Shown here in pieces: positions 1 through 7,415 of a DNA stretch of 64,000 nucleotides. Both the position numbers and the translations under genes were made by a program. Positions within the stretch are counted from its first letter, which is position 1. The number at the start of each line of letters is the position of its first letter. Where the stretch lies: contig CAZMRF010000006.1 in NCBI GenBank assembly GCA_964568735.1, positions 52,749-116,748 of the forward strand, in the 5' to 3' direction. The notes below the pieces were generated by a model. It made no database searches and had not been told where the DNA came from. It saw only the letters and a program-made list of their open reading frames with translations. The DNA comes from CAZMRF01 sp964568735 (GTDB lineage: Bacteria; Acidobacteriota; Polarisedimenticolia; JACPZX01).

Positions 1-70
1 TGTCATGCCCGATGGAAAGGCCGGAGCTGACGGCGAGTTCGACGAGAACACTTCCTTCGAAGGAGTGTTC

Positions 71-1393
71 ATGGATCGGCCCGCCGCCTCGCCGGATCCT
101 CAACGGCGGAACGGGCAGCAGGGCGAATCCGAGGCGCGTGAGGATCGCCCCCAGAAGCCCGATGACGACCGTCAGGCAGGCCTGCTCTCGATTTATTTCC
201 GGGACATGAGCGAGACCCAGCTCCTCACCAAGGATCGCGAAGTTGAGCTCGCGAAGAGGATGGAGCAGGGGAAGCTCGGGCTGAATGCGGTCATCCGCAA
301 GGGGCTACACCTCTGGAAGTCCATGGTGCCGCCCGACGTCAACAAGGACTTCCGGAACGGCGAGATCCCGCGACACCACCTGGATCCGTTCGTGGAGTCC
401 CTCGTCAGGGGGGCGTCGCACATCCACTCGCTTCGCGAGAAGATCCAGTATCAGAAGCAGCGCGTCAGCTCCGCCTCACGAGTCGCGGCTGCCGGAGGCA
501 GGCCCAGGCGTATCGGCGGGAAGATCAAGGTCGTGGCCAATGGCGCCAAGGCCGAGAAGATCAAGGTCGAGATCCGGAAGGACCAGGCCAGCATCCGCGC
601 GATTGCGAGAGAGATGAAGCTGTCGGTCGAAACCGTTCTCGACCAGGCCGACAAGGCTCTGAAGTCTCGCGACATCCTCGACAGGGCGCGCGAGGAGATG
701 ATCCGGGCCAACCTCCGGCTCGTGGTGTTCATCGCGAAGAGGTACGTCAACCAGGGGCTCTCCTTGATGGATCTCATCCAGGAGGGAAACCTCGGGCTGA
801 TGAAGGCCGTCGAGAAATTCGAATACAAGCGGGGCTACAAGTTCTCGACGTACGCCTTCTGGTGGATCAAGCAGGCCATGGACCGGGCAATCGCCGACAA
901 GTCACGGATCATCCGGATCCCGGTCCACATGAACGAGAAGTACAAGAAGGTCTCTGATGCCGTTCGCGAGCTCACCAAGACCCTCGGCAGAGAACCGTCG
1001 CCGAAAGAGATCGCCCGGAAAATGCACATGCCGGTTCCCAAGATCAAGGAGATCCTGGAGCTGGTGAAGGACCCCATCTTCTTCGAGCGCAATGGAGATG
1101 ACGACGAGGGCGGTGGCCTGCTGCGGTTCATCTCCGATGACAAGGCCATCTCTCCCTTCGACCAGGCCATCACCAGGGACCGGACAGAGAAGATCGAAGA
1201 GGCTCTGAAGGGGCTCTCGGAAAAGGAAGGGAGTGTCATCCGAATGCGGTTCGGCATCGGGGTCCAGCGGAACTACACGCTTGAGGAAGTCGGGCGTGAA
1301 ATGGGCCTTACCCGCGAGCGCATCCGGCAGATCGAGTCCAAAGCCCTCAAGAAGCTGCATAAGTCCAAGAAGCTCCGCGAGCTCCTCACCTGA
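71..1393 (+). CDS. RNA polymerase sigma-70 family factor
   Basis: Directs RNA polymerase to promoters. From the ATG at 71 it is 440 residues. Region 1.2 lies around 34-68. Region 2 (about 214-287) is seen as NLRLVVFIAKRY, DLIQEGNLGL and FSTYAFWWIKQA, ending in RIIRIPVHM. Region 3 follows, and the region 4 helix-turn-helix (LTRERIRQIE) is near 403-428. About 120 residues, rich in Lys/Arg, separate regions 1.2 and 2, as in the non-conserved region of primary sigmas. The -12-recognition helix reads QAMDR; housekeeping sigmas have QAITR, while RpoS has an acidic residue at the T position, so this may be a group 2 or divergent primary sigma. The start at 71 is chosen because AAGGAG lies just upstream; the frame stays open to an ATG at 5 and possibly beyond the window. 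rho follows on the same strand. Confidence 0.93.
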   Translation: MDRPAASPDPQRRNGQQGESEAREDRPQKPDDDRQAGLLSIYFRDMSETQLLTKDREVELAKRMEQGKLGLNAVIRKGLHLWKSMVPPDVNKDFRNGEIPRHHLDPFVESLVRGASHIHSLREKIQYQKQRVSSASRVAAAGGRPRRIGGKIKVVANGAKAEKIKVEIRKDQASIRAIAREMKLSVETVLDQADKALKSRDILDRAREEMIRANLRLVVFIAKRYVNQGLSLMDLIQEGNLGLMKAVEKFEYKRGYKFSTYAFWWIKQAMDRAIADKSRIIRIPVHMNEKYKKVSDAVRELTKTLGREPSPKEIARKMHMPVPKIKEILELVKDPIFFERNGDDDEGGGLLRFISDDKAISPFDQAITRDRTEKIEEALKGLSEKEGSVIRMRFGIGVQRNYTLEEVGREMGLTRERIRQIESKALKKLHKSKKLRELLT

Positions 1394-1438
1394 TCCGCGC
1401 GGCCTCTGGCCCGCGCCTCGTGCCGCTCGCCTCGACCC

Positions 1439-2878
1439 ATGAACGGAAGGCGACCCAGACCCCAGAATCCACCCGGGCATTTCCGGGGAGATAAGCGCTT
1501 CCGCGGCCACCGGCGCCAGCGCGGGAATTTCCCCGACAACCGTCGATTGCCGCAGGAAATCGATCACACGGCCGCCGCAGTGGCCACCCCGCCGGGTGAG
1601 CCGCAGGGGCCGGTCCATACCCTGGAGCAGCTGGAAACGAAGGAGCTCACCGACCTGGTCTCTATCGCCAGGGAGCTTGAGATCCCGAACGTCTCGGTTT
1701 CCAAGAAGCACGACCTGATCTTCAAGATCCTCAAGCACCAGACCGAGAAGAGCGGCTTCAACTTCAAGGACGGCGTGCTCGAGGTGCTGCCGGACGGGTT
1801 CGGATTCCTCAGGACTCGCGACCACAACTACTTGCCGGGTCCGGACGACATCTACGTGTCGCCTTCCCAGATCGCCGCTTTCGATCTCAACACAGGCGAC
1901 ACGGTGAGCGGGCAGGTAAGGCCCCCGCGCAGCGGCGAGCGCTATTTCGCTCTGGTCAAGGTCGAGGCCATCAACTTCGAGCCCCCGGAAAAGTCCAGGG
2001 GGAGAATCTTCTTCGACAACCTGACCCCGCTGTATCCCGACGAGTGGATCCACCAGGAGACGGGATCCGCGGATCTCTGCGGCCGCGTGATGGACCTTCT
2101 GACGCCGATTGGGAAAGGGCAGCGCGGGCTCATCGTCGCGCCGCCGAGAACCGGGAAGACCATGCTACTGCAGTCCATCGCGAACTCCGTGGCGGTGAAC
2201 CACCCCGAGGTCGTGCTCATCGTGCTCCTGATCGACGAGCGCCCGGAGGAAGTCACGGACATGCGCAGGACGGTCAAGGGCGAGGTGATTTCGTCCACCT
2301 TCGACGAACCGGCCTCCCAGCACGTCCAGGTGGCCGAGCTGGTGATCGAGAAGGCGAAGAGGCTCGTCGAATACGGCAAGGACGTCATGATCCTGCTCGA
2401 CTCGATCACCCGCCTGGCGCGGGCCTACAACACGGTGCAGCCGCCCTCCGGCAAGGTCCTCTCGGGTGGCGTGGACGCCAACGCACTCCAGAAGCCCAAG
2501 CGGTTCTTCGGCGCCGCCCGGAACATCGAGGAGGGGGGAAGTCTGACCATCATCGCCACGGCGCTGGTGGACACCGGTTCGAGGATGGATGACGTCATCT
2601 TCGAGGAGTTCAAGGGGACCGGCAACATGGAGCTCCACCTGGATCGCGCGCTGGTCGACCGTCGCGTGTTCCCGGCCGTCGAGATGACTCGCAGCGGAAC
2701 GCGCAAGGAAGAGCTTCTGCTCCCGCGCGAGGATCTCAACAAGATCTGGGTACTGCGGAAGGTCCTGAACCAGCTCTCGGTTGTCGAGGCCATGGAGCTT
2801 CTCGTGGAGAAGCTCGGGAAGACCAAGTCGAACGAGGCCTTCCTCAAGATGATGGTCGAATCATCCCGAGGCTCGTGA
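1439..2878 (+). CDS. rho: transcription termination factor Rho
   Basis: Hexameric RNA-dependent ATPase that releases transcripts from RNA polymerase. The product is 479 residues. An Arg/Asn/Pro-rich N-terminal extension of about 60 residues precedes the Rho N-terminal helices (ELTDLVSIARELEI) and the cold-shock-like RNA-binding fold (GVLEVLPDGFGFLRT). The ATPase core carries a P-loop APPRTGKT at 234-241, where many Rho proteins have APPKAGKT, then LLIDERPEEVTDM, the Q/R-loop stretch with SGGVDANALQKPKRFFGAAR, and TALVDTGSRMDDVI. It starts 46 bases after the sigma factor on the same strand, so both may share a transcript. Basic N-terminal extensions occur in high-GC lineages and are thought to add RNA affinity. 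Identification is secure. Confidence 0.98.
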   Translation: MNGRRPRPQNPPGHFRGDKRFRGHRRQRGNFPDNRRLPQEIDHTAAAVATPPGEPQGPVHTLEQLETKELTDLVSIARELEIPNVSVSKKHDLIFKILKHQTEKSGFNFKDGVLEVLPDGFGFLRTRDHNYLPGPDDIYVSPSQIAAFDLNTGDTVSGQVRPPRSGERYFALVKVEAINFEPPEKSRGRIFFDNLTPLYPDEWIHQETGSADLCGRVMDLLTPIGKGQRGLIVAPPRTGKTMLLQSIANSVAVNHPEVVLIVLLIDERPEEVTDMRRTVKGEVISSTFDEPASQHVQVAELVIEKAKRLVEYGKDVMILLDSITRLARAYNTVQPPSGKVLSGGVDANALQKPKRFFGAARNIEEGGSLTIIATALVDTGSRMDDVIFEEFKGTGNMELHLDRALVDRRVFPAVEMTRSGTRKEELLLPREDLNKIWVLRKVLNQLSVVEAMELLVEKLGKTKSNEAFLKMMVESSRGS

Positions 2879-2885
2879 GAATCCC

Positions 2886-4643
2886 TCAGAGCATCAGCCG
2901 GCGGATCGAGCGCGGCGGGATCGTGCCGTAGGAGAGGAGCTTCTCGTTGAACTCGCGCAGCGAGAAGGCGGCTCCCTCCCGGCGGCGATACTCTTCGGTG
3001 AGATCCTTCAATTCCAGGTAACCCACGAAGTACGTGGAGAGTTGCGTCGCGGTGACCTTGGCCCGGCGGAGCTTCCCTTCGGCCTCGGCCTCCTCCTGGA
3101 AGCCGTATCTCCGCATCAGGTCCATCGCCCAGCGGTCGGCCTCTCCGTCGTCCATCCCCTCGGTGTGGAGCCGAGCGTCCAGTATCGCGTTGATCGGGGC
3201 CCGCAGGTTCATCTTCTTGTGGATGAGCACGCACTCGGGCTCATCCGCCGCGTAGCCCGACTCGAACATCTGTTCCTCGCAGAGCACCGCCCAACCCTCC
3301 GCGAACGTGCTGTTCGCGAAGATCTTCTTGTAGATCGAGGCGTAGGGGGAGTTCAGGGCATAGTAGAACTGGACGTAGTGCCCTGGGAACGCCTCGTGGA
3401 TCGTGAGGCTCTGGAGCCCATAGTCGTTGTATTCCCGCAGGAAGGACTCGGCCGCGGCAGAGTCCCTGGCCGGATCTCCGGTGACGGGGATCGACGAGAT
3501 CCAGTAGGACTTCTTCAGCTCCGGCTCGAAGGCGGGAGGGGGGTTGAAGAACGCGACGGCCCGGCCGTCGAGGAAGCCCGGCGTCCGCTCCACGACGAAA
3601 TTGTCCTCGTCCGGAGGAAGCGACAGGATGCCTGCCCTCCGGATGAAGTCCTTGACCCTGGGCACCCACTTCTCACGGACGTCCGTCAAGAGCCCGTCGG
3701 GCATCGAGTGCCGGCGGCTCACTTCCCCGATGACCTCTCCCACGATCGCGTTGATCCTCTCTTCACCGCTCTCCGAGTGCGAGTGACCGGGGAAGAACCT
3801 GGCATGGAGGGGTTCGGCCAGGTCGAGCATCTTCTGTCGCTCGGAGCGGATGTGGCTCCAGGCCCGGGCGACGATCTCGTCGGGAGTCATATCGCTCTGC
3901 AGGGTGTGGCCCAGCTTCGCGATCCAGAGATCTCTCCCGAGCCGCCAGTCTCCGTTCGAGCGCGTGAGGAGCTCTCCCTCGAGGAACCGTTGATAGTCCT
4001 CGAGAGCCTCCACGGCCCGCGCCGTCTCGCGCTCGAGTGCGCTCCGCAGGGACGGAGCGCGCCCGAAGAGCTGAGGGAGCCCGCGGCCGAAGAACTCGAG
4101 GTTGCCCCGGTTCTGATTGGCGATGAACTTTGTCACGACGCGGGCCGGCGTACGCAGATTCCGTTTCGCCCGCGTGAGAAAAGTGGGGATCGCTTTCAGC
4201 CGGGACAGGAGCGATCCCAGCCTCTCGGGCCAGGCCGGATCACCCTCATCGAGCAGCGTCAGCCCAAGAGCGCTATAGCCGAGGATATCGTTGTAGAGCG
4301 AGGGGTCCGTTTCGTGCGTCCGTAGATCGTCGAGAGCGAAGAGAGCTCCGTCTACGTCGTTGCGCACGAGGGCGAGATCGGTGACCGCCCCGGGAGAGAG
4401 GGTCGCTTCGTCTATCTGCGCGAGCCGCGCGCGCCAGCCTCTGCCGAACGACCGGCGATCCGCGAGGCCATCAGGGCCAAGATCCTCCAGGAGGCCGTCG
4501 TACGCGTGGTAGCCGTGGTAAGTCGAGGCCGTCGGGCTGAGCTGGAGCATCCCATCGAGGTACTCCTCGGCGGCTTCGTAAAACCGCCGATCTCCCCCAG
4601 ACACACTCTCCGGGCGCGGGATGCTCTGCCGCGTGAAGCTCAT
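2886..4643 (-). CDS. DUF885 family protein, putative metallopeptidase
   Basis: 585-residue protein of the DUF885 family. Its signature HEAFPGHY begins at H416 and resembles the zinc site of gluzincin peptidases; nearby are FNPPPAF and FAEGWAVLCEEQM, which supplies the likely third ligand region. Family members are usually annotated as uncharacterised or as carboxypeptidase-like, and the substrate is unknown. No clear signal peptide is visible at the chosen start (MSFTRQSIPRPESVSGG), so a cytoplasmic location is likely unless the start is wrong. It converges with rho, with only 7 bases between the stop codons. The length is usual for the family. Confidence 0.85.
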   Translation of the reverse strand: MSFTRQSIPRPESVSGGDRRFYEAAEEYLDGMLQLSPTASTYHGYHAYDGLLEDLGPDGLADRRSFGRGWRARLAQIDEATLSPGAVTDLALVRNDVDGALFALDDLRTHETDPSLYNDILGYSALGLTLLDEGDPAWPERLGSLLSRLKAIPTFLTRAKRNLRTPARVVTKFIANQNRGNLEFFGRGLPQLFGRAPSLRSALERETARAVEALEDYQRFLEGELLTRSNGDWRLGRDLWIAKLGHTLQSDMTPDEIVARAWSHIRSERQKMLDLAEPLHARFFPGHSHSESGEERINAIVGEVIGEVSRRHSMPDGLLTDVREKWVPRVKDFIRRAGILSLPPDEDNFVVERTPGFLDGRAVAFFNPPPAFEPELKKSYWISSIPVTGDPARDSAAAESFLREYNDYGLQSLTIHEAFPGHYVQFYYALNSPYASIYKKIFANSTFAEGWAVLCEEQMFESGYAADEPECVLIHKKMNLRAPINAILDARLHTEGMDDGEADRWAMDLMRRYGFQEEAEAEGKLRRAKVTATQLSTYFVGYLELKDLTEEYRRREGAAFSLREFNEKLLSYGTIPPRSIRRLML

Positions 4644-4770
4644 GACCCCTTCTGCGCCCGGGCGCGGGAAGGGGCCGGGCAGTCCCCACCTTGGCGGAGA
4701 TGAAACACGCCCGCACGACGGGTGTCAATCAGCAGGAGCAAGCGTCCGGGCCGGTGCTAACATTGTGCTC

Positions 4771-5061
4771 ATGGATCCGGGTTGCCACGAGATCACCTGC
4801 CCATGCTGCGGCGCGACGATGACCGTGGATGCAGGCAGCGGCGCGATCCTCTCGCATGAAGCCCCCGAGAAACCCCACCACTCCCTCGAGGAGGCGGCCG
4901 ACGAGGTCGCACGTGGCAAGCGGAGGGCCGAGACCCGGTTCAGCCGAGCGCTGAGTGAGCGTGCCCGGCAGAGCGAGATCCTCGAGAGAAAATTCAAGAA
5001 GGCCTTCGAGAAGGCCGCCGACGACGAGGAGCCCCCCAAGAGCCCCTTCGACCTGGACTGA
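4771..5061 (+). CDS. small zinc-ribbon protein with charged coiled-coil tail
   Basis: 96-residue hypothetical protein. The N-terminus has CHEITCPCCGATMTVD, a cysteine knuckle that could be half of a zinc ribbon. A His-containing stretch (ILSHEAPEKPHHS) and a highly charged helical C-terminus (EEAADEVARGKRRAETR onward, ending EEPPKSPFDLD) follow. The ATG at 4771 is preferred over the ORF start at 4621 because the 50 extra residues are low-complexity and overlap the start of the divergent DUF885 gene. Small proteins of this shape occur in several environmental phyla; the function is unknown. Confidence 0.6.
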   Translation: MDPGCHEITCPCCGATMTVDAGSGAILSHEAPEKPHHSLEEAADEVARGKRRAETRFSRALSERARQSEILERKFKKAFEKAADDEEPPKSPFDLD

Positions 5062-5088
5062 GCCCGAGGTCCGAGGGCGGGGTGGAGC

Positions 5089-5182
5089 TGGCGGAGAGGG
5101 TGGGATTCGAACCCACGTGCCGATTCGTCACCGGCTTCCCGCTTTCGAGGCGGGCGCGTTATGACCACTTCGCTACCTCTCC
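5089..5182 (-). tRNA. tRNA-Ser(CGA)
   Basis: Reading the minus strand, the acceptor GGAGAGG pairs with CCTCTCC, discriminator G is followed by an encoded CCA (plus-strand TGG at 5089-5091), and the T-arm contains GGTTCGAATCC. The anticodon arm CCCGC-CTCGAAA-GCGGG gives anticodon CGA, reading UCG. A long variable arm (AAGCCGGTGACGAATCGGC) is typical of class II tRNA-Ser. At 94 nt including CCA the length is normal. Confidence 0.97.
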
Positions 5183-5222
5183 GCGCCACCACCGGGCCGG
5201 AAGCGGGCGGGCAGGGGACCGG

Positions 5223-5228
5223 ATTATA
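5223..5228 (-). promoter_or_regulatory. -10 element upstream of tRNA-Ser
   Basis: On the minus strand there is an exact TATAAT about 40 bases upstream of the mature tRNA-Ser 5' end. The -35 is weak (TGGCCG at 17-base spacing). It suggests the tRNA has its own promoter. Confidence 0.5.
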
Positions 5229-5297
5229 CCCGGGCCGCTCGAGAGCGGCCACACTGCGCGGGTTATGCGCTGAAAGCATATTTTACAGTTCGCCCCC

Positions 5298-5326
5298 TTG
5301 CCGCCCGCAGGCTTTGCCGGTATATG
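5298..5326 (+). promoter_or_regulatory. candidate sigma-70 promoter for a small RNA
   Basis: TTGCCG at 5298-5303, a 17-base spacer and TATATG at 5321-5326 match the -35/-10 layout. Initiation would fall near 5332, just ahead of a hairpin-rich segment that ends in a terminator-like structure. No ORF follows on this strand before that terminator. Confidence 0.4.
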
Positions 5327-5330
5327 AGGG

Positions 5331-5459
5331 ACCTGCCGAACTGAGTCCCGCTGCTCCAGCAGGGGACCAAGGGGAGGAGGGCACCTCCGGAAGGCTCTGA
5401 CCGGGGGTGCAGACAGAAGCCGGCGCCGGGATGCTCTCCCGGCCGCCGGCTCTTATTTT
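5331..5459 (+). ncRNA. candidate structured small RNA with intrinsic terminator
   Basis: About 130 nt without a credible ORF. It contains GGGAC / GTCCC / GGGAC at about 5328, 5344 and 5361, so two hairpins are mutually exclusive. Next comes a 10-bp stem whose arms are GCACCTCCGG and CCGGGGGTGC (one G-U pair). It ends in a strong hairpin (AGCCGGCG-CCGGGA ... TCCCGG-C-CGCCGGCT) followed by CTTATTTT, which is terminator-like on this strand. Beside tadA an SRP RNA (ffs) would be expected in many bacteria, but the SRP core (GGTCAGG...GGAAGG...AGCAG) was not found on either strand. The RNA class is therefore unknown. The terminator hairpin abuts the tadA stop codon, so it could alternatively serve tadA. 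Confidence 0.4.
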
Positions 5460-6001
5460 CCGGGGCGCTTCACGTCCATGCCCGTGCCTCCGCTCCCCCG
5501 GCGGCGCCTGAAGAAGCCTCTCAACACGTCGGCCGACTCTCCTGCACGGACGCCTGCCCTGACTGGAAACCTGTGGTTCGCCCGGCGCGCGAACTCGGGC
5601 ACGTCGAGGAGCCAGATACCTCCGCCCTTGGGATCCGGAGCTCCATAGACGAGACGCGCGATGCGGGCCTGGATCAGCGCACCGAGGCACATCGGACAGG
5701 GCTCGAGTGTGACGTAGAGGGTGGCCCCGATCAGGCGATGGTTGCCGCTACGGCGGCAGGCACGCCGGAGCGCCACGATCTCGGCGTGAGCGGACGGGTC
5801 GCGAGCGGCAACCGTCCGGTTGCCTCCTCGCGCCAGTGGCCGCTCGCCGCGAACGACCACGGCTCCCACCGGGATCTCGCCTCGGCGGGCCGACGCCCGC
5901 GCGGCGCGGAGCGCCTCTCCCATCCATCGCTCGTCGCTGGCCGGGGCGGGGCCCCCCGAAGTTCTGGACGTTGAAACTCCTGTGCGGCTCGATCCCGGCA
6001 T
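5453..6001 (-). CDS. tadA: tRNA-specific adenosine deaminase TadA
   Basis: Deaminates the wobble adenosine of tRNA-Arg(ACG) to inosine. The product is 182 residues. The zinc/catalytic motif HAE is at 72-74 (PSAHAEIVALRRA) and PCPMC at 101-105 supplies the two zinc cysteines. GEIPVGAVVV and TLYVTLEPCPMCLGALI are typical of TadA and of the CMP/dCMP deaminase fold. The N-terminus from the chosen start has about 22 extra residues before the usual SDERWM region. The gene lies immediately after its substrate tRNA-Arg(ACG) on the same strand. Confidence 0.95.
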   Translation of the reverse strand: MPGSSRTGVSTSRTSGGPAPASDERWMGEALRAARASARRGEIPVGAVVVRGERPLARGGNRTVAARDPSAHAEIVALRRACRRSGNHRLIGATLYVTLEPCPMCLGALIQARIARLVYGAPDPKGGGIWLLDVPEFARRANHRFPVRAGVRAGESADVLRGFFRRRRGSGGTGMDVKRPGK

Positions 6002-6049
6002 CGACGTGGGTCCTGGCTCGCGGGTGCCCGCACCCCCCGGGGACGAGGG

Positions 6050-6126
6050 TGGTACGCCCAGGAGGATTCGAACCTCCGACCTTCGGATTCGTAGTCCGAC
6101 GCTCTATCCAGCTGAGCTATGGGCGC
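6050..6126 (-). tRNA. tRNA-Arg(ACG)
   Basis: The minus strand reads GCGCCCATAGCTCAGCTGGA and onward, with anticodon arm TCGGA-CTACGAA-TCCGA giving anticodon ACG, then GGAGGTTCGAATCCTCC as T-arm, and an encoded CCA at 6052-6050. Total length is 77 nt. Base pair 1-72 is a G-U. A34 is the base that TadA converts to inosine. Confidence 0.97.
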
Positions 6127-6175
6127 ACTGTTTTGGAGAGGCGGGACCCTACCATACCCCCCACAGCGCCGGCAA

Positions 6176-6388
6176 TCAGGGGAAGAGCTTCTCGCCCGTC
6201 TCCTCGTCGTACAGGTAGACGGCTTCGGTCGGGCACGATTCCGCAGCCTCGAAAAGGGTGCCGCTATCGTGGGCCGTCGGATCTTTGACGGTGGCTTTCT
6301 TGGCGGCATCGAGCTGGAAGGTCCTCGGCGCCATCCCCACGCAGTTCGCCGCTCCGATGCACTTGGATCTCTCGACGACGACCTTCAC
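6176..6388 (-). CDS. single-cluster [3Fe-4S]-type ferredoxin
   Basis: 70-residue soluble electron carrier. The cluster motif is CIGAANC (C10, C16) plus C52 in ESCPTEAVYL. The middle cysteine of the usual CxxCxxC is replaced by a non-cysteine, as in [3Fe-4S] ferredoxins that donate electrons to cytochrome P450 and related enzymes. GMAPRTFQLD is typical of this family. No partner oxidoreductase is adjacent. The start ATG follows GGAAGGCAGTCC on the minus strand. Confidence 0.88.
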   Translation of the reverse strand: MKVVVERSKCIGAANCVGMAPRTFQLDAAKKATVKDPTAHDSGTLFEAAESCPTEAVYLYDEETGEKLFP

Positions 6389-6651
6389 AGGACTGCCTCC
6401 CTTCCCCGGGCTTCCGAGAGGCCGGAGAATACCACAGGCTGCGTCCGTCGCTCTCCTGATCGACTCCCTTTCCCCCCCACTCCACGTGTCGGGAAGGAGC
6501 GTCAGAACCCCTGAAAGGGCGACTTCGTGCCTCTCGAGAAAATGGAACCGCGCCGTGACGCAGCCGCCAGCAACCCCTTTCAGTTAGTGGGCAGGATTGA
6601 ACATGCGCGAATGTATACCGGGCCGGTGTCGAATATTCATGCTGTGCCGAT
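6389..6651. other. intergenic region between divergent genes
   Basis: Upstream region of the leftward ferredoxin gene and the rightward HTH-REC regulator. No convincing ORF or RNA is seen. The rightward promoter described next lies at its right edge. Confidence 0.5.
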
Positions 6652-6679
6652 TTGACTAGGTGTTTCGCACGCCTACATT
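6652..6679 (+). promoter_or_regulatory. candidate sigma-70 promoter of the HTH-REC regulator
   Basis: TTGACT at 6652-6657, a 16-base spacer and TACATT at 6674-6679. Initiation near 6687 would give a leader of about 115 nt before the ATG at 6803. Confidence 0.5.
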
Positions 6680-6802
6680 GGGAAAGTCCAGAAACCTGGT
6701 ATTCAGACTACAAGAACGAAACCATGCGCTCCGAGGAGGCATCCCAGGGATGCGGCCATCGGAGGCCTCGTGCCTCACGGTCCTGACAGGGGAATGACGC
6801 AG

Positions 6803-7378
6803 ATGAACGACAGGCTTCTTACAACGTCCGAGGTCGCCAACTACTGCCAGGTCACCAACGATGGTGTCGTCAAGTGGATCAAGGCCAAGAAGCTGAAGGC
6901 CTACTCCACGCCGGGGGGCCACTACCGCATCCGAAAGAGCGACTTCCGGGAGTTCCTCGGACGCTTCGGCATGCCGGTGGACCCGGACTTCTTCTCCGAA
7001 GAGAAGAAGAAGATCCTCGTCGTCGACGATGAGTCTTCGGTCGTGGAGATCATCATCGAAGCGCTCGGCGACGCCCAGAACTACCAGATCATCTCTGCCG
7101 GGGACGGGTACGAGGCCGGCCTCAAGATCGGCTCCTGCCACCCCGATCTGATCATTCTCGACATCATGATGCCGCACATGGACGGCATCGAGGTCTGCAA
7201 GAGAATCAAGGCCAGCCCGGACACGGAAGCCATCAAGATCGTGGCGATCACCGGCCACCCCGAAGAAGGGAACATCGACAAGGCCTATCGCTGCGGCGCC
7301 GACCTGTGCCTCATCAAGCCACTGCAGATGGAGCACCTGAGGCGCGAGGTCTCGCGCCTGCTCGACCAGGCCGCCTGA
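6803..7378 (+). CDS. response regulator with N-terminal excisionase/MerR-like HTH
   Basis: 191 residues with unusual domain order. An N-terminal HTH (LLTTSEVANYCQVTNDGVV, AYSTPGGHYRIRKSDFREFL) belongs to the excisionase/BldC-like MerR superfamily. A CheY-like receiver follows from about residue 69 (KKILVVDDES), with phosphoacceptor D120 in LDIMMPHMDG, the T of ITGH, and the conserved K in LCLIKPL. Most response regulators place the receiver first. The start at 6803 is chosen because AGGGG at 6788-6792 is 10 bases upstream; an ATG at 6794 and a GTG at 6770 are in frame. It sits 37 bases ahead of a hybrid histidine kinase and is its probable partner. Confidence 0.9.
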   Translation: MNDRLLTTSEVANYCQVTNDGVVKWIKAKKLKAYSTPGGHYRIRKSDFREFLGRFGMPVDPDFFSEEKKKILVVDDESSVVEIIIEALGDAQNYQIISAGDGYEAGLKIGSCHPDLIILDIMMPHMDGIEVCKRIKASPDTEAIKIVAITGHPEEGNIDKAYRCGADLCLIKPLQMEHLRREVSRLLDQAA

Positions 7379-7415
7379 CGCTCCGGCTCTCTCAGGTCCG
7401 GATGGGTCGCCCCAC

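Noticed and set aside
902..2053. Long minus-strand frame under the sigma factor and rho genes
   Set aside because: Composition is a reverse-frame shadow of two well-recognised plus-strand genes.
5283..5452. SRP RNA (ffs) on the minus strand after tadA
   Set aside because: Position is right, but the conserved GGTCAGG/GGAAGG/AGCAG core is absent on both strands.
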